Shown here in pieces: positions 36,501 through 48,099 of a DNA stretch of 64,000 nucleotides. The notes under the pieces are model-generated. The model worked only from the letters and a program-made list of their open reading frames with translations, searched no databases and was not told the DNA's origin. The stretch comes from Culex pipiens pallens (Eukaryota; Arthropoda; Insecta; Diptera; Culicidae). Location of the stretch: assembly GCF_016801865.2 (NCBI RefSeq), contig NC_068939.1, forward strand, positions 133,333,116-133,397,115, in the 5' to 3' direction. Made by a program: the position numbers and the translations under genes. How positions within the stretch are numbered: position 1 is the stretch's first letter; each line of letters begins with the position of its first letter.

Positions 36501-37019
36501 CGTAAGCCGTCCCAAAACTTCATCACCCCCCACGCCCGCACCAAACGCTGATTTATTTCCACCATTGCTATGACCCGCGGCCGTTAGGGCGACCTGCGCG
36601 CGTGGCTTCTGCAGCAGTAGTTATTATTTATAGGCTTTTAAAGCGCGGCGTTATCTCGGGAATGCTCCCGCGAGTGCGAGCCCGCTCACGCTCCCCAAGA
36701 TGATCAGTCACGACCGGCGCGCGAGGAAGCGTGATTGTCGGATTAGCGCCTCTATCGGCGGGTAGGCAGGCACGCACTCGGTAGCTAATGTTTTGATAAG
36801 TTCTGGACCTTCCGGAAGGTTGCGGATGGGCTTAGGGGTCTCAATGGTAAAGTAGCTGTCAAAATGGGCAAGGTCATTAGGTGTAGAAGGTGGGGTGATT
36901 CATAATAACGGTGTTCGATTGATTTTTTGACAGTTCTGAGGCTGAGCTGTCAAAACGGCCAAGGTTATTAAGTTCGAGCGATTGGTTGCTAGGTGGCACG
37001 GTCATGGTTCGGGTCTTAC

Positions 37020-37643
37020 CTGTGATCGGTGGCGGTTCGACGACGGTGGACGGCCCGAAGAAGGACGGGATGTCACCGGAGGTCGTGACGGGGGTGTTGA
37101 GATCGCCGGGCTGGGCGTCACCCTGGGACTGGGAGTTGGGATCCTCGGACGATTGGTGCAGGTTCGAGTCGGACGAGTGGTGCCCGGTGGCCGTAGCCGT
37201 CGGGAGACTCAGGTGGGGATGGTGGGAGTTGCTGAGGGTGGACACGGAGGTGGAGGACGCCGACGTCGAAGTCGTCTGGGTCGTCGAGGAGGATGACGCG
37301 GTGCTGATACTGTTGGCGCTAGACGTCTGAGCCGTCTGCTGATGATGGTGCTGGTGCTGGTGCTGATGCTGGTGATGCTGGGTCGCAGTATGAGTCTGGT
37401 GATGGTACGGATGGTACAGATGGTGATGGTTGTTGTTGGGCGTCGCCGAGTTGTTGTTGTTGAGGCCCAGCGAGGTCGTGGTGGCCGCGGTCTTGAACAG
37501 GCCGCAGGTATCGAAACTGAGCACGTTAAAGTGTGCCGCAGCCGCCGATTCCGTCAGCAGGAATGTGTGATGCGGTGGTGCAACCAAGGTTTCTAGCCCT
37601 TCCATGATCATGGCAGCTGCTGGTGGTCCAGGGGCAACGCCAC
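37020..37643 (-). CDS. sr: stripe / EGR-family transcription factor, N-terminal coding exon
   Basis: The ATG at 37611 begins MIMEGLETLVAPPHH. The exon encodes residues 1-197 and ends one base into codon 198 at the donor CAG|GTAAG. The sequence is low-complexity and rich in His, Gln, Asn, Ser and Thr (His-rich at about residues 62-90). It ends in a tight, non-repetitive block, DIPSFFGPSTVVEPPPIT, which runs directly into the next exon's GSIESDDLSLEP and looks conserved. An acceptor (CCTCCAACAG) lies at 37653-37644, so the exon really starts at 37643. The 32 bases before the ATG are open in frame, so an upstream coding exon cannot be excluded, but a 5' UTR is simpler. Drosophila makes A and B isoforms differing at the N-terminus. 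Which one this exon matches is unknown. Confidence 0.88.
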
Positions 37644-39340
37644 CTGTTGGAGGAAAGAAACAGAGAAACGCATTAGAACCTAACTAGACTCGCGTCGAGT
37701 TGCGAAGACCAAAAGTGGCCGAGGCAAAACAAACTAGTCGTAAAATTAATTAATTAAATGTTATTAAACAATTGACACTTGACACGGCTCTAATTTAGAG
37801 CAATTCCCGCGCCGCTGAGCGGCGCGATACGGTCTTACTGTGTCACTGGGTATGTAAACATTTGGCGTGCTCGAGCGAGACGCGTTGCGAGCGTGCTCTG
37901 CCGACAAAGCTGTAATTTTCGGGGAGTTTCGCTGCACTACCTCGCGTTGATGGATCTTGGTGAGTTTGACAGTTTTCTGTACGGTGAAAAATCAAAATCA
38001 CTTGACAGTTGCTTACCTTCAGCAGTATCAACATTGAATTTGCTCAAAGCATCAACGTAAACAATGCAGAAGGTAAGCCTCTGTCAAACGCTGGTCAAAA
38101 ACAATAACAAATATGCCAATTGCGTAGCGAGAGCATGTCATCTAGGGGGAAACCCTAAATGGATTCAAACACTAGCAATTCTCAGACCCATTTTAGGGGG
38201 CAAGTCATTATCAGCGTCGTTGTGACGCGGTCGCGATCGATTAACCAGATTCCGATCTGATCCACTATGTGACTCGCCGGGGACCGGCGGGGCCACATAT
38301 ATCTGTCACCGCGTCTTATCGGATCTCACAAGGGAGCATAAAATCATTTCGGACTCGGAGAAGCCGGAGGGGAAAGGGGACGGGAAAGTGATCAACAATA
38401 AAATTTATAGAAGATAAAGAAAATGTTTATATAATAAAAATAAAATATCGGAATAAGGGAAGCGAAGAAAGCGCGTTCACACCCGGGACCTGGTCCGCCT
38501 CGGCCCTCCCCGCGATCTCCCGGAATAAAAGTGTCAAAATAAACGTATTAAATTTATAGATTCTACCCGCGGGGTAGGTGCGCGCGACGAAGGCTTGTGT
38601 CTCTTGCTACAGTAATTCTCGCGCGAGTTCGGTATGTCATTCCGATCCGGTCCGGCCGTTGAGAAGACCGTGGTCAGGCCAAATGAAATCATCGCGTGTT
38701 AGCTGTCGCGAGAAGAATTCGGAGTTCTCGGGAACCTTAATCTACGCGCGCGAGGTTATACCTTATGAGAGTATGTTAGCATCAGATTAAGATAAGATTT
38801 AGAACCGTAATTGACAGCTGGACGACGCGCTGTCAGCCGCGGGCAGGTACTCTATACGCAGTGATGGAGATCTCCGGGAATGTCGGATTCCTCGGATTCG
38901 TCAAGGGGTCAATTATGCGTTTGTTGTGACATTCTGTGGAGAAAGCGCTCGTGCAGCGCAATGACTGACGCGCTAATTGAAGCCGGCTCTCGGTAATGGG
39001 ACTAATCAGCCGGGCAAACAGACGCTTCTCCGTCGCGCTGCCCAAATATCGGCGGGGGTACTACACCCTATGGGAACTGACCAAATTGGTTGCCGTTAGC
39101 GCCCGCGAAGCGTCCTCCGACTATTGTTAATTATCATTAGCACCTTCATTAGCACTCGTTTTTGGAGACACACTTGGGAGCTTCTCCAAAATTTACCATA
39201 TCTTGGTCTGCCGAGTTCACCAGAACAAAAGAACTCATTCAAAAAAAAAAAAAAAAAAAGGAGCTGTCAAAAGTGATTGAGGAGTCACCCGCCGAGATGT
39301 CGCCACCATTTTCAGGGCGACGTCGGAATTATTCAATTTC
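37644..39340 (-). other. sr: Proposed 5' intron/leader region of stripe
   Basis: It lies between the acceptor at 37644 and the proposed promoter. No coding exon with a matching phase was found. Several weak donors exist on the minus strand (AAG|GTATAA near 38760, ATG|GTAAAT near 39200), and I cannot choose among them. A poly(A) run of about 19 is at 39241-39259. Confidence 0.3.
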
Positions 39341-39344
39341 GTAA

Positions 39345-39455
39345 GATCTCCGCGAACTTCTTCAAGCTGTGTTATATAAACGCGAAACGCCCACGCCCGG
39401 ATCCTGCTGCTCCCCAAGAAGGGATGGCCGGACTCTTGTCACGCTCCATTTAAGG
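39345..39455 (-). promoter_or_regulatory. sr: Candidate stripe promoter: CArG box, EGR site, TATA box
   Basis: Read on the minus strand, in order: CCTTAAATGG (39455-39446), a perfect CC(A/T)6GG serum-response element; GCGTGGGCG (39396-39388), a perfect 9-bp EGR/Zif268 site; and TTATATAA (39379-39372), a TATA box nine bases beyond the EGR site. Transcription would begin at about 39350-39340, some 1.7 kb before the first stripe exon seen here. No strong initiator motif is evident. This order recalls vertebrate EGR1-type immediate-early promoters. The TATA palindrome could also serve the plus strand. Confidence 0.4.
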
Positions 39456-40507
39456 TGACGGTAGCCATCAAATTATCCACTTGAGGCTGGACGACCCGAT
39501 TGGGTAATTAGTCCCCCCTGGATCCCAGGACTTGCAAGTCAACGGGCGCGCAGATGCTAAAGAGATCATCCTATCGGTCCGAGAGTCCCATTAATTAAAT
39601 TTTATATTGCGCGTTTGGTGGAAAGAACCAACCACTTGTTGCGCGCGCTAATCCGCCTCGAGAGCTGATTAGAATAACATACATTCCGGTTCTTGGCGGG
39701 TTGAGGGCGATCGCGATCCCCCGACTGAATCATGCTTGTAAAAATAAACACATTAACAGCGCTTTTCCCGGTGTGTCACACGCACACACGAACTCACAAA
39801 TATCTTGTTTATTTTGGAGGAAAACCCTCTGCGTCGCATATGAACTCGGGAAAACGCAGGGAATGTGAAAATATCTGAGTCGTGTTTTTCTGCGGGTGGA
39901 AAAACACTTGTTACGGTTGCGAGTGGACCAAGGCGACCAGGTCGTTATTTATAGCGGAATGCAGCGACGCCGCTGGAAAGCGCTAGTTGGGAATGAGTGA
40001 TCGCTACTTGGGGAAAGTGACAGAAAATGTTCTGCATTTTTGTTTTGGAAAATGCTTTAAATTACTCTTGTATTTTGAAATTTGCATCTGAAAAACCTTC
40101 AATAAGTTGTTTTTAAAAAACTGAAATAATTTGCAATGGCCTTATTCAAAAGAAATCAAATTTAAAAATTATAATAACTATTTTTTAAGGAAAACAATTG
40201 GATTAAATTTTAAATCTAGGTTAAGAATTTTCTTAACAAATAAGACCGTCTTATAATTTTATTTGCCCCTTACAAAATATTTATAAAGTTATCATTTCGT
40301 CTTTAAACATTAAGGGAAATAAAAGGTAGAAAGCTGGGTGCTGAATAGTCGTTCGCAAAACGGCCTCAATTTTGAACTGTCAAAGTGGAACCAATTTACT
40401 GTTCGCCAAAAGTAGGTAGTATTGTTATCGATCATTAAAAATTGTTTTTTTTTTGCAATAATGAAAAAAGTTTGAATTGAAGATTGTAGGCGAGATCGTA
40501 TTTTTTT

Positions 40508-40565
40508 AATAAATATTAGGCCGTTGCAAATATTTTTTGAAGTTTATGTCCCTCGACTCTGGCCA
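40508..40565 (+). repeat. Dispersed repeat fragment GGCCGTTGCAAATATTT
   Basis: Contains GGCCGTTGCAAATATTTT and GTCCCTCGACTCTGGCC. The complement of both occurs at 60240-60300, and the first half at 57432. Confidence 0.6.
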
Positions 40566-42921
40566 AAGCTTGTATCCATCCAGAAGCTGTCTTTATTGTT
40601 TGATTCCATTTGAAAACCTGCTGATTTAGTGAAAATCTGCTCTGTTTGTTGGATAAGCTTCGCTAGAATTGGCGAACTTTTTTCGCTGGACCAGGAAGAG
40701 CAGCAGGATTCCAAAATTAGCCAGGGAATTTATCCACGACTTCGCAGAATGACCGCAGTTCTTGTCACCCGTAAAAAAGAAAATAATCTTCAAACCGATC
40801 TAAGCCTAAAAACACACACAATTTTCCAGCAAAAGATGACAAAAACTAGACAAAATAGAACACATACTACTGATTATAATACAGCTCATTTGCCATTAAG
40901 AAAAAAGTCATTCTTGTGCTTGAACAGCCTCCTACTTTGTAGATGTAAACAAAGTGGGATCATTCGAAAATCACGTTACGCATTCTCTCTATTCATCACC
41001 CAGGTAGAAAGTATTAAATGTTGATTATTGTGATCAAAATAGAACACATGTGAAATCGAGTGTACAGTAAATTATTAACTCTCTTTTAAATATTGTATCT
41101 TTCTGATACACTTTTTCATAACCTCAAAGGCAGACAAAAGTACTAAGGAAAGACACTTAACAACTGTTATGAGATTTCTAGTATTTTGCAAAATATTAAC
41201 ATTATCATTTTTGCAAAATATTGGTACAATTTATTATTTTCTAATTGAAAATAAATGTAAAAAACTATTCTCAAAAATAGTTAACTAACTTTAGATATTT
41301 TGAATATCTGTCCAAATTAAGTAAAAAAATTAAACAAAAAGTATCAAAAAATGCTTGGCACAATGGCTATGTTTGTTCCAGAAAAAAAAAACATTCAAAT
41401 CTTGATTGAGAATGTATCAATCAAAAAATGGTTTTCTTTTTGTTGTTTGTAGAAGCATTTTAAATATCGTGGTGAATTTTTCATTTCAATTTACTATTTC
41501 TGGAACTTAAATTCAAAACCATCATTGACAATAATTTCCCCAAAAGTGAAAGACACCATCCACGACCTTAAAGTAATGCGTCTGTCAAAGATAGTAAATT
41601 TTCTTAAGATTCAAAATCCAATAATTGTTAAGTTTTTGTTTTTTTATCTGACCTTTTTTCGAAAGGAATTATACACTTGCAAAACAACAACAAACAACAC
41701 AATATTTATGTATTGAAGAATGTTTTTTTTGCCAGCCTTTGAACATTTAAAAAAATGTCATAAGAAAACTTTGACAAAGTTCGAAAAATTATAATCCTTT
41801 TGTTTGGAAGTTTGTTAGCAACGGCCTATTTGGTTGTTTTATTTTGGAGCAATCAAAGCAAAAAAAATAAAGCATATATAAAATGTAGGCATTGTTTACA
41901 ATGCCAATTTGCTTTAAATTAGGTTTAGCTTTTGAAAAATTATTAAATGATTGGAAAAAATACAGGCAAAAAAATATTGATTATTTTCATTACGTTAGCT
42001 ATTTGTCATTTCTAACAAATTTTCAAAAGTATTTCAATCAAAATTATGTAAACAATGACTAAAATTTGTGAGTAAAATATGAATTTCTGTTCTGATCTCT
42101 GATGACTTCTGTTCAACTTTAATTAATTGCTGAATTGGACAGAATGCTTTCTATCGTCCTATCTATCGTCTTCAACACGCAGAACCTTCGTTAGTAACCG
42201 AATATATTTTCCATAAACTTGCTCTTGAAAATTCTAGTCGTGTGGTGGTGTGGCGTTGCCTTCCCGATTCACATCGATGATTTTGTTATTTAAATATTTT
42301 TGAAATACATCAAAACAATAAAGAAGAGAACTGATTTTTGCTGTTCATGCTATTCAACTTGTGTTTAAAGAACGAATTCTGCTTCTGCTTATTGATGCAA
42401 ACCCTGGCCTTGAAAGTGTTATGCAATCCAAAATGGGTTTGCAAATTCCATGACACACTGTCACGTTCTATAGATGATAACGAGTGGCCGCCATTTTTCA
42501 CAACGCTTTTCAAAATGTCGAAGGTTATTCACGTATGAGACATTCTGACAGTCCAACTAATAAAAACGCAAGGTAGTAAACATAGATGCTGCTAACGTCA
42601 AGTTCCACTTTCCCTTTATTTCCGTCCCAAACCAAGCTATAGTCTATCCGTCTACCCGAATCTTCCCTAGGGAACTTCGTGCCAACCCTTTCTTTTTCCC
42701 AATCCGTGACGTCCCAACTAAAAACACAACGCCAATCTCGACAAGTGTTTATTTTCCTCGAGAAAACCCCGTCACTCCGATAAATTTAGCATTGCGTGCT
42801 CCAAATTATACATGTTGCACACGTTTCGGTACAGTACACCACACATGTGCGCCGCGGCCGGGAATATAACCCTGGCCATGGGATGTTAGATAATCACGAC
42901 CGCCGGCGGCCAACTCCTCGA

Positions 42922-42929
42922 TGACGTCA
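42922..42929. promoter_or_regulatory. Palindromic CRE (TGACGTCA)
   Basis: An exact 8-bp CREB/ATF consensus in non-repetitive, GC-richer DNA 5.3 kb upstream of the first stripe exon seen. EGR genes are CREB targets in other animals. The link to stripe is inference. Confidence 0.4.
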
Positions 42930-44800
42930 GAGGAGAAAATTTTCATGAATGAAATCCTCGCGGATCCCAACGCAGGAAAAATCGATAGAACGACGCTTAT
43001 CGCGCGTGCTCGGCCCAAGTTCCGATAGCGACAGCAGGCACAGATTGCGCAGAACAGTGACCTTGGAAACGACGACGAGTGGTGAGGAGCCGACTCCGTC
43101 GGGTTCCGTCGGGTGTGCGCTTCATTCACAAGTTGGATTTCATTCATAAAAATTTTGCGCGCATGGTTCGCCGACGACGTTGCCATGGACTTGACTCCCA
43201 CGGGTTGGAGGGCCTGGCCGGGTGGCCGTGGGTGGACGCGCCGTGGATCGATAATTTGCTTGCTTTCGTTGAGTTGGGACAAAATCAAGAGGTGTTCCGG
43301 CGCGGTTACCTGGAGACTTGGCCGTGTGGAGAAGTTCGGGGTTCGCTTCCGGCAACGGGTCCGGACTGCCTGGGTTGGCTAACACAGTGGATTCTTCGGT
43401 GCGGTGCTTCACTGATTCATTACCGATTGGCTGAGGGGTTTATGCTGATCACTTCACACTGTTTGTACCGTTGATTCGGTCTCACTCAGATGTCTTGGAC
43501 GCCCACCGTGTACGACACCCTTCGGGGGGTGTCAAGCTTCTTTTGTCAATTTGTTTTACGACTTTTTTGCACTTTGCTTTGCTCGCATATTCGCTTTCTT
43601 TTGCACACACACACACACTCTTCTTCTCGTTTTCAGTGTTGAGTAACACCGCCCACTTTTTTTCCCGTCACTTCACTTCTTCGTACCTTTTGGTTCACGG
43701 TTTTCACAAATTGTTACCTTCACTATTACTTCCGAGATTTTCTTCGTTTTTTCTTGATTGAGCTTTTCAGAAAAAAGCACTAATTGCTGGAATTTTCCGC
43801 TGTGCTTCCACTGGGAATTTTCCTCAAGCTGTCTTCTCTTTGGATCTGCTTGGGGGAGCGTCCACCGTTGTACCACCCTGGGAAAGCAGGGAGGAGGTAG
43901 GGATGCCTCTCAAACGTATGTCTCGAACGGTCGTCGTGAGCTGTTCACGCCAGGACACACCAAATACTACTGAAGCCGCGCCGCGACGGCCCGTTCAGTT
44001 TTATGAATGAAATGAATCTAGAGTCCGCGCGGCTCTCCGGCCATTAATGGAGTTGGAGCGCGCTCCCCAACCAGCCGCTCTCTCACTCTCTTCACCAGCC
44101 GCCGCCGCAATACAAACACGAGAGCACGTTCATTGTCACCCGCACGCACACCCCTTCGCGCGCCACGAGCACCAATCAATGGCGAGCATTTCTCCTCTTC
44201 TCCACGCGCGCAAATGGGAGGCTACCAATGGGGCTGCGCTCGCGATGAATGAACTCGCGTATCCCCACCACCTCGCAGCACCAACACCAACGAACAAAAT
44301 CCGCTCCCGCTCTCGTCAAAACTCTCCTCTCCCACAAAGAACAAAAAAAAACTCTCTCTTTACTCTTCTTTTCAGCCTCCTACGCGCGTCACGTTCAACC
44401 ACTGCTTGATTCCTCGCTCTCTTTGCTCTTCTCTCGAGCAGGTCGTCGGTCGGTGGTTGGCGCAGGAACCGCGCCCCTTTGGCGCGCGCGTCGCCTACGT
44501 CTCTCCCCGACCGTCGTAGCAGGCCTATAATGACGTTTGGCACGCGTCGCGGCGGCCGCGGCAATTTTGTTTGCTTGATCGCCGGCCGAGGTTTTTTGGG
44601 AAAATGGTTTTGCGGCCCCTTGGAGTGTTTTTGGATTTTCATGGGAAGTTTGACGAGGTTTTTTCCAAATTGGAGCGCGCGGTTAATGTGGTTCGATTGG
44701 AGTTTTGGAGGTGTCGAGCCTCCCTTGAATTCAAGCGAAAAAGTGTCAACTTTATGTAGAATCCAGTGCATGGTAGCTGGAATCGACAGACCTTAACGAG

Positions 44801-45089
44801 TTCCTAGGAACACGGCAAATTGGACTTGAGTGCAATTAGAACTTCAATTTCCAGGCCTCCACAAAAAAATATGCACGCTATGAATCAAAATTCCGGAAAA
44901 TCCCGCTAATGAATTAACCACAAAAACAAATGTCATTGCTTCCGCGTGGAAATGGCACGTTCGCGGAATGGAAACATTCCGGTTGCGTCGGACTTCTTGG
45001 AAGGGTCAGATTGCTGTAGGACAATATAAATTACTGACCAAGAAAAATTAATGTATAAAACTACCCCACAGAGACACATAGGCCAAAAT
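44801..45089. other. Short unique interval, nothing recognised
   Basis: Marks the change from the GC-richer stripe flank to transposon-rich AT-rich DNA. No frame or motif is supported. Confidence 0.35.
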
Positions 45090-45241
45090 CATCTCGGTAT
45101 TTCCTGAAATTATTCATCATATGATTATAAAATAAAATAGCTTCTTTGGCGATAGGGAAGGCCCCCACAAAGTTTGAGCCAAATAAAAAAAATACAGCAA
45201 ATAAAAATGGTTGAAATTGGCCGATTTCGAAGAGAACTGCT
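45090..45241 (-). repeat. Dispersed repeat (GGCCTTCCCTAT family)
   Basis: Minus-strand copy of the family at 22040-22330 and 62195-62482. It contains the complement of TTTGTGGGGGCCTTCCCTAT and GAAATCGGCCAATTTC. Confidence 0.65.
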
Positions 45242-45570
45242 CATAAAATAGATTTTATTTTGAAAAAAATCTATTTTTACTCAAAAACCTGACCTTTTTA
45301 AAAAAAATCTAATGATAGGAATGGATTCAGTAAACAAAAATACATTAAAAATGATCAATTAGACTGACGAGACATCGACATTTAGTCATCTCTGAGCCAT
45401 ACATTAGCATAAAATAGATTTTATTCTGAAAAAATCATCGAAAATTAAATTTTTACTCAAAAAGCTGACCTTTTTGAAAAAATCTAATGATAGGAAAGGA
45501 TTCAGCAGACAAAATTACATGAAATATGGTCAGTTAGATTACCGAGACAAACTTATTTATCGTTCTGCAA
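45242..45570 (+). repeat. Two-unit tandem duplication, period 166 bp
   Basis: Units start CATAAAATAGATTTTATT at 45242 and 45408. Each contains CTGACCTTTTT, AAATCTAATGATAGGAA and GGATTCAG. They are diverged by substitutions and small indels. Confidence 0.8.
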
Positions 45571-46977
45571 AGCATTTTTGATTTTCATTATTGATATCCC
45601 AGCATAATTTGAATTGCATGCAAGTTGGAAAAACTTGAATGAGAACCAACTGAAAATATAATTTTAAAATGGCTATAAATATGCGTAGAAACAATCAAAT
45701 TTTAAAAACCAGGAGTGTTTCAGAAAGGGAAAAACGTGAACTGTAAGATACATGTATTGGTTTAGTTGTTTATTCAATAGTTCTTTTGTAAAATAATCGA
45801 GAAAGTAGCTAATTTTGGCCTAAACTAACATTTCAAACGAGTGTATCTCAAAATTGGGACCATTTGGAGCAATTCTGGACCCGGATTCGGATTCAGCAGG
45901 CAAAATTCTACTAGGAACACATATACTCGTCTCAGAGACAAAATCTTGTTGGACTGTGTTATCGAAAAATTTATGAGGTGATAGCCATCTTTGTGGAACT
46001 GTTTAAATCGATTTCATGTCATCGTGATTCAATCCAGAGATTTACAATGCAATTTTGACACTCGTCATAAAAAAATGTTGTTTTGATTAGATTTGCTTCT
46101 TTAGTGGGAATTTGGCAAGAAGCAGTATGTTATTTTGCGTCAAAATGGCTGTTGTGACAAGATAGCACGATCCCGATGATTTCTGTAGATTTAAGAAGTA
46201 GGTGCAATCGTCGCTCGTGGGATTGCCAACAAAAAAGGCCTGGTGTCAATGAAAAGGGAAGCTACATTGTTCTGCCTCATTTAGCCTTTTTTAGGAATTT
46301 GCTTTAGATGGACAGGGAACTTGGAAGGAGGTCCAAACACCCGCAAGGCTCGGAAAAGGGAAACAGGTCAAACATAATTAAGGAGGAGGTTATCCACGTG
46401 AACCAACAAATCAGAATTGCATTTAACTTGGTTCCGGAAATGTAATATACACTCAAATTAATATTGTTTGATAAAAAATCTTATGGGTCATTCCACCTCA
46501 AACGTATCAGCACTCGAATATTCAATATTTCACGAACTAAATTGAAAACATTTACCAAATATTTAAACCTGTGTAAATTTTCTCATCGTGAAAGTTTTCA
46601 TTACCGCAACACACTCAGAATACAATTTTCTTCATAATAAGTTCTGGATCAAACTTATACGATTTGTGATATCTATTATATTTTCAATAAAAACAACCGA
46701 TCATGATCCTAAAGTCCTACATTAGCTCCAACAACTAACATAGAATATAAAAACATGCCATGCAAGACTCCTATTTTGATGATTTTTTATTTCAATGCAA
46801 CACATTCAAAATAAAACTCAACGTTTTTCTTACCAGTTTATCAAAATAATTTTAAATTTCATCTCAAACATTCGAGGTTTAATGAAACTTTGATAAATAA
46901 ACTGCAGTGTGTTATAATATAAGATTTTTCAAATTTATTTATGCCAGCAATTTCGCTTCCGCAAACAGCAAAATGAA
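45571..46977. other. AT-rich DNA, no supported gene
   Basis: No coding frame. The ACAAGATAGCACGA motif seen at 18035 recurs near 46157. Probably old transposon remains. Confidence 0.35.
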
Positions 46978-47080
46978 TTACACTCAAACCCCGGTGGTTG
47001 GTCACTTTTTCGTTTGGCTCTTTTTTAGTTTGTACCCCGTTGGTTTGACAAAGTCAAACTAAAAAGTGACGAACTGTCAC
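46978..47080 (+). mobile_element. MITE end (ACACTCAAACCCCGGTGG)
   Basis: Starts ACACTCAAACCCCGGTGG and is related to the reversed copy at 3998-4052. Internal pairing occurs between GGTCACTTTTTCGTTTG and AAACTAAAAAGTGAC. Confidence 0.55.
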
Positions 47081-47900
47081 TTGTGGGACAAATATGGCTT
47101 TATTTTATAAGCATTGAAATACTTGAAATAAAATTTTCATTTCTCAAAAATAAATTTAACACAACATTTTGTAAAAAATGTAATGATTTTTTTTTCAATT
47201 TATTTATATTTTTTAAGTATAAAAAAAAATCATCTTGGAACGGTTCTTTCAAAAGAGTTAAAAAAGATGATCAAAAGATCCGAGTTAAAAAAAGAACCGC
47301 GGTTCTTTTTTGTGAGCCATTGTTTGTTCGCTCTTTTTAGTGAACCGGCTCTTTGAGCGGCTCGCTTTTTTGCCCACCTCTAATATTCAACAAGTTTTCG
47401 TATCAGTAGAATAATGTATGAAGCATTTCGTGATAATTTTTGCTTAACAATATTGAATGTTGGGTTTGAAATATGAAATTGAGTATTTTGTATGTATGAA
47501 TGACTCGGTCATGACCATAGGTTTCATCTGAAATTGTTCAGGCATAGATCGGTAATGCAGATGACTCGGGCCAGGCAATCCACGACTCCCTCGTCCAGTT
47601 CCTGAATATATAAGATGACCCTGGGTTGTTTTAAGACGGTGTTAATAGGGACGTGGCGTTACATCGTGCTGCCATCTGGTTTTTAAAGTGCAAGAGTGGA
47701 AAAGTGCTGAGTCATCGTCTAAAAATAGACGGCATCCTATCTCGCCCAGCAAAATGAAGTCGATAAAGTAGTCGATTTCGATGGAGAAAAAGTGGAAAAC
47801 GTTGTCTAAAAATAGTGACGCCATCCCCCTATGGTTAGATATGTTATACCTTGTGACATTATTTCGTCACTACGGATCAATTCAGTTTTAGAGCATTAAC
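47081..47900. other. Unassigned intergenic DNA
   Basis: AT-rich, with an imperfect AAAAGAACCGCGGTTCTTTTTT palindrome-like string near 47290-47312. No gene is supported. Confidence 0.3.
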
Positions 47901-47978
47901 TCCATGATGGCCGACTGATTAGCGTCCCAGACCATCAATCCGAAGGTGTGAGATCGAATTCCACCTGATTCTTCTTTT
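47901..47978 (+). mobile_element. tRNA-like unit (plus), first of a convergent pair
   Basis: A-box-like TGGCCGACTGATTAGCG and B-box-like GAGATCGAATTCC at tRNA spacing, followed by TTCTTTTTTTTG, a SINE-type or Pol III-type T tail. Stems are degenerate. Confidence 0.45.
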
Positions 47979-48024
47979 TTTTGATCATATTCAAAGTTCA
48001 ATTTCTGATTCCAAATTTCATGGG

Positions 48025-48099
48025 AACCGACCTGGATTTGATCCCTGATTCTTCTGCTTTCGAGGCAGAAGCTGCAACCATTAAGCCACGGAGCCGGTT
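48025..48099 (-). mobile_element. tRNA-like unit (minus), 75 nt, faces the unit at 47901
   Basis: A seven-base acceptor pairing (AACCGGC with GTCGGTT, one wobble), A box TGGCTTAATGG, an anticodon-like arm TCTGC/GCAGA with loop CTCGAAA, and B-box-like GGATCAAATCC. It is tRNA-length, but the T stem is poor, so I favour a tRNA-derived SINE over a working tRNA. Confidence 0.5.

Larger units (their letters stand above)
30654..37019 (-). other. sr: stripe intron, 6.4 kb
   Basis: Donor CAG|GTAAG at 37019 and acceptor CTCCCGCAG at 30654, with phase kept (one base plus two bases). It is mostly non-repetitive and often GC-rich, unlike the transposon-filled flanks. It carries one small MITE (31527-31661) and a degenerate tandem repeat (32950-33560). 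Blocks such as 32080-32560 and 36540-36790 look like candidate tendon enhancers, on composition only. A TCF-like CTTTGAT is near 36286. Confidence 0.85.
39456..44800. other. stripe upstream DNA, regulatory candidates, no supported gene
   Basis: GC-rich blocks at 39560-39960 and 42600-44560 surround an AT-rich stretch (40020-42540). A palindromic CRE, TGACGTCA, is at 42922-42929, and a near match, TGACGTCC, is near 42707. Several open frames in the GC-rich block at 42.8-44.8 kb overlap on both strands and show no known domain, so I do not call them. Confidence 0.35.

Noticed and set aside
36982..37596. Plus-strand open frames opposite the N-terminal stripe exon
   Set aside because: They are antisense products of repetitive codons for His, Gln and Ser, with no independent signal.
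42806..44796. GC-rich region with frames of 90-160 codons on both strands, considered as an upstream stripe exon
   Set aside because: No frame has a matching splice phase and donor, composition alone explains the openness, and no domain is recognised.
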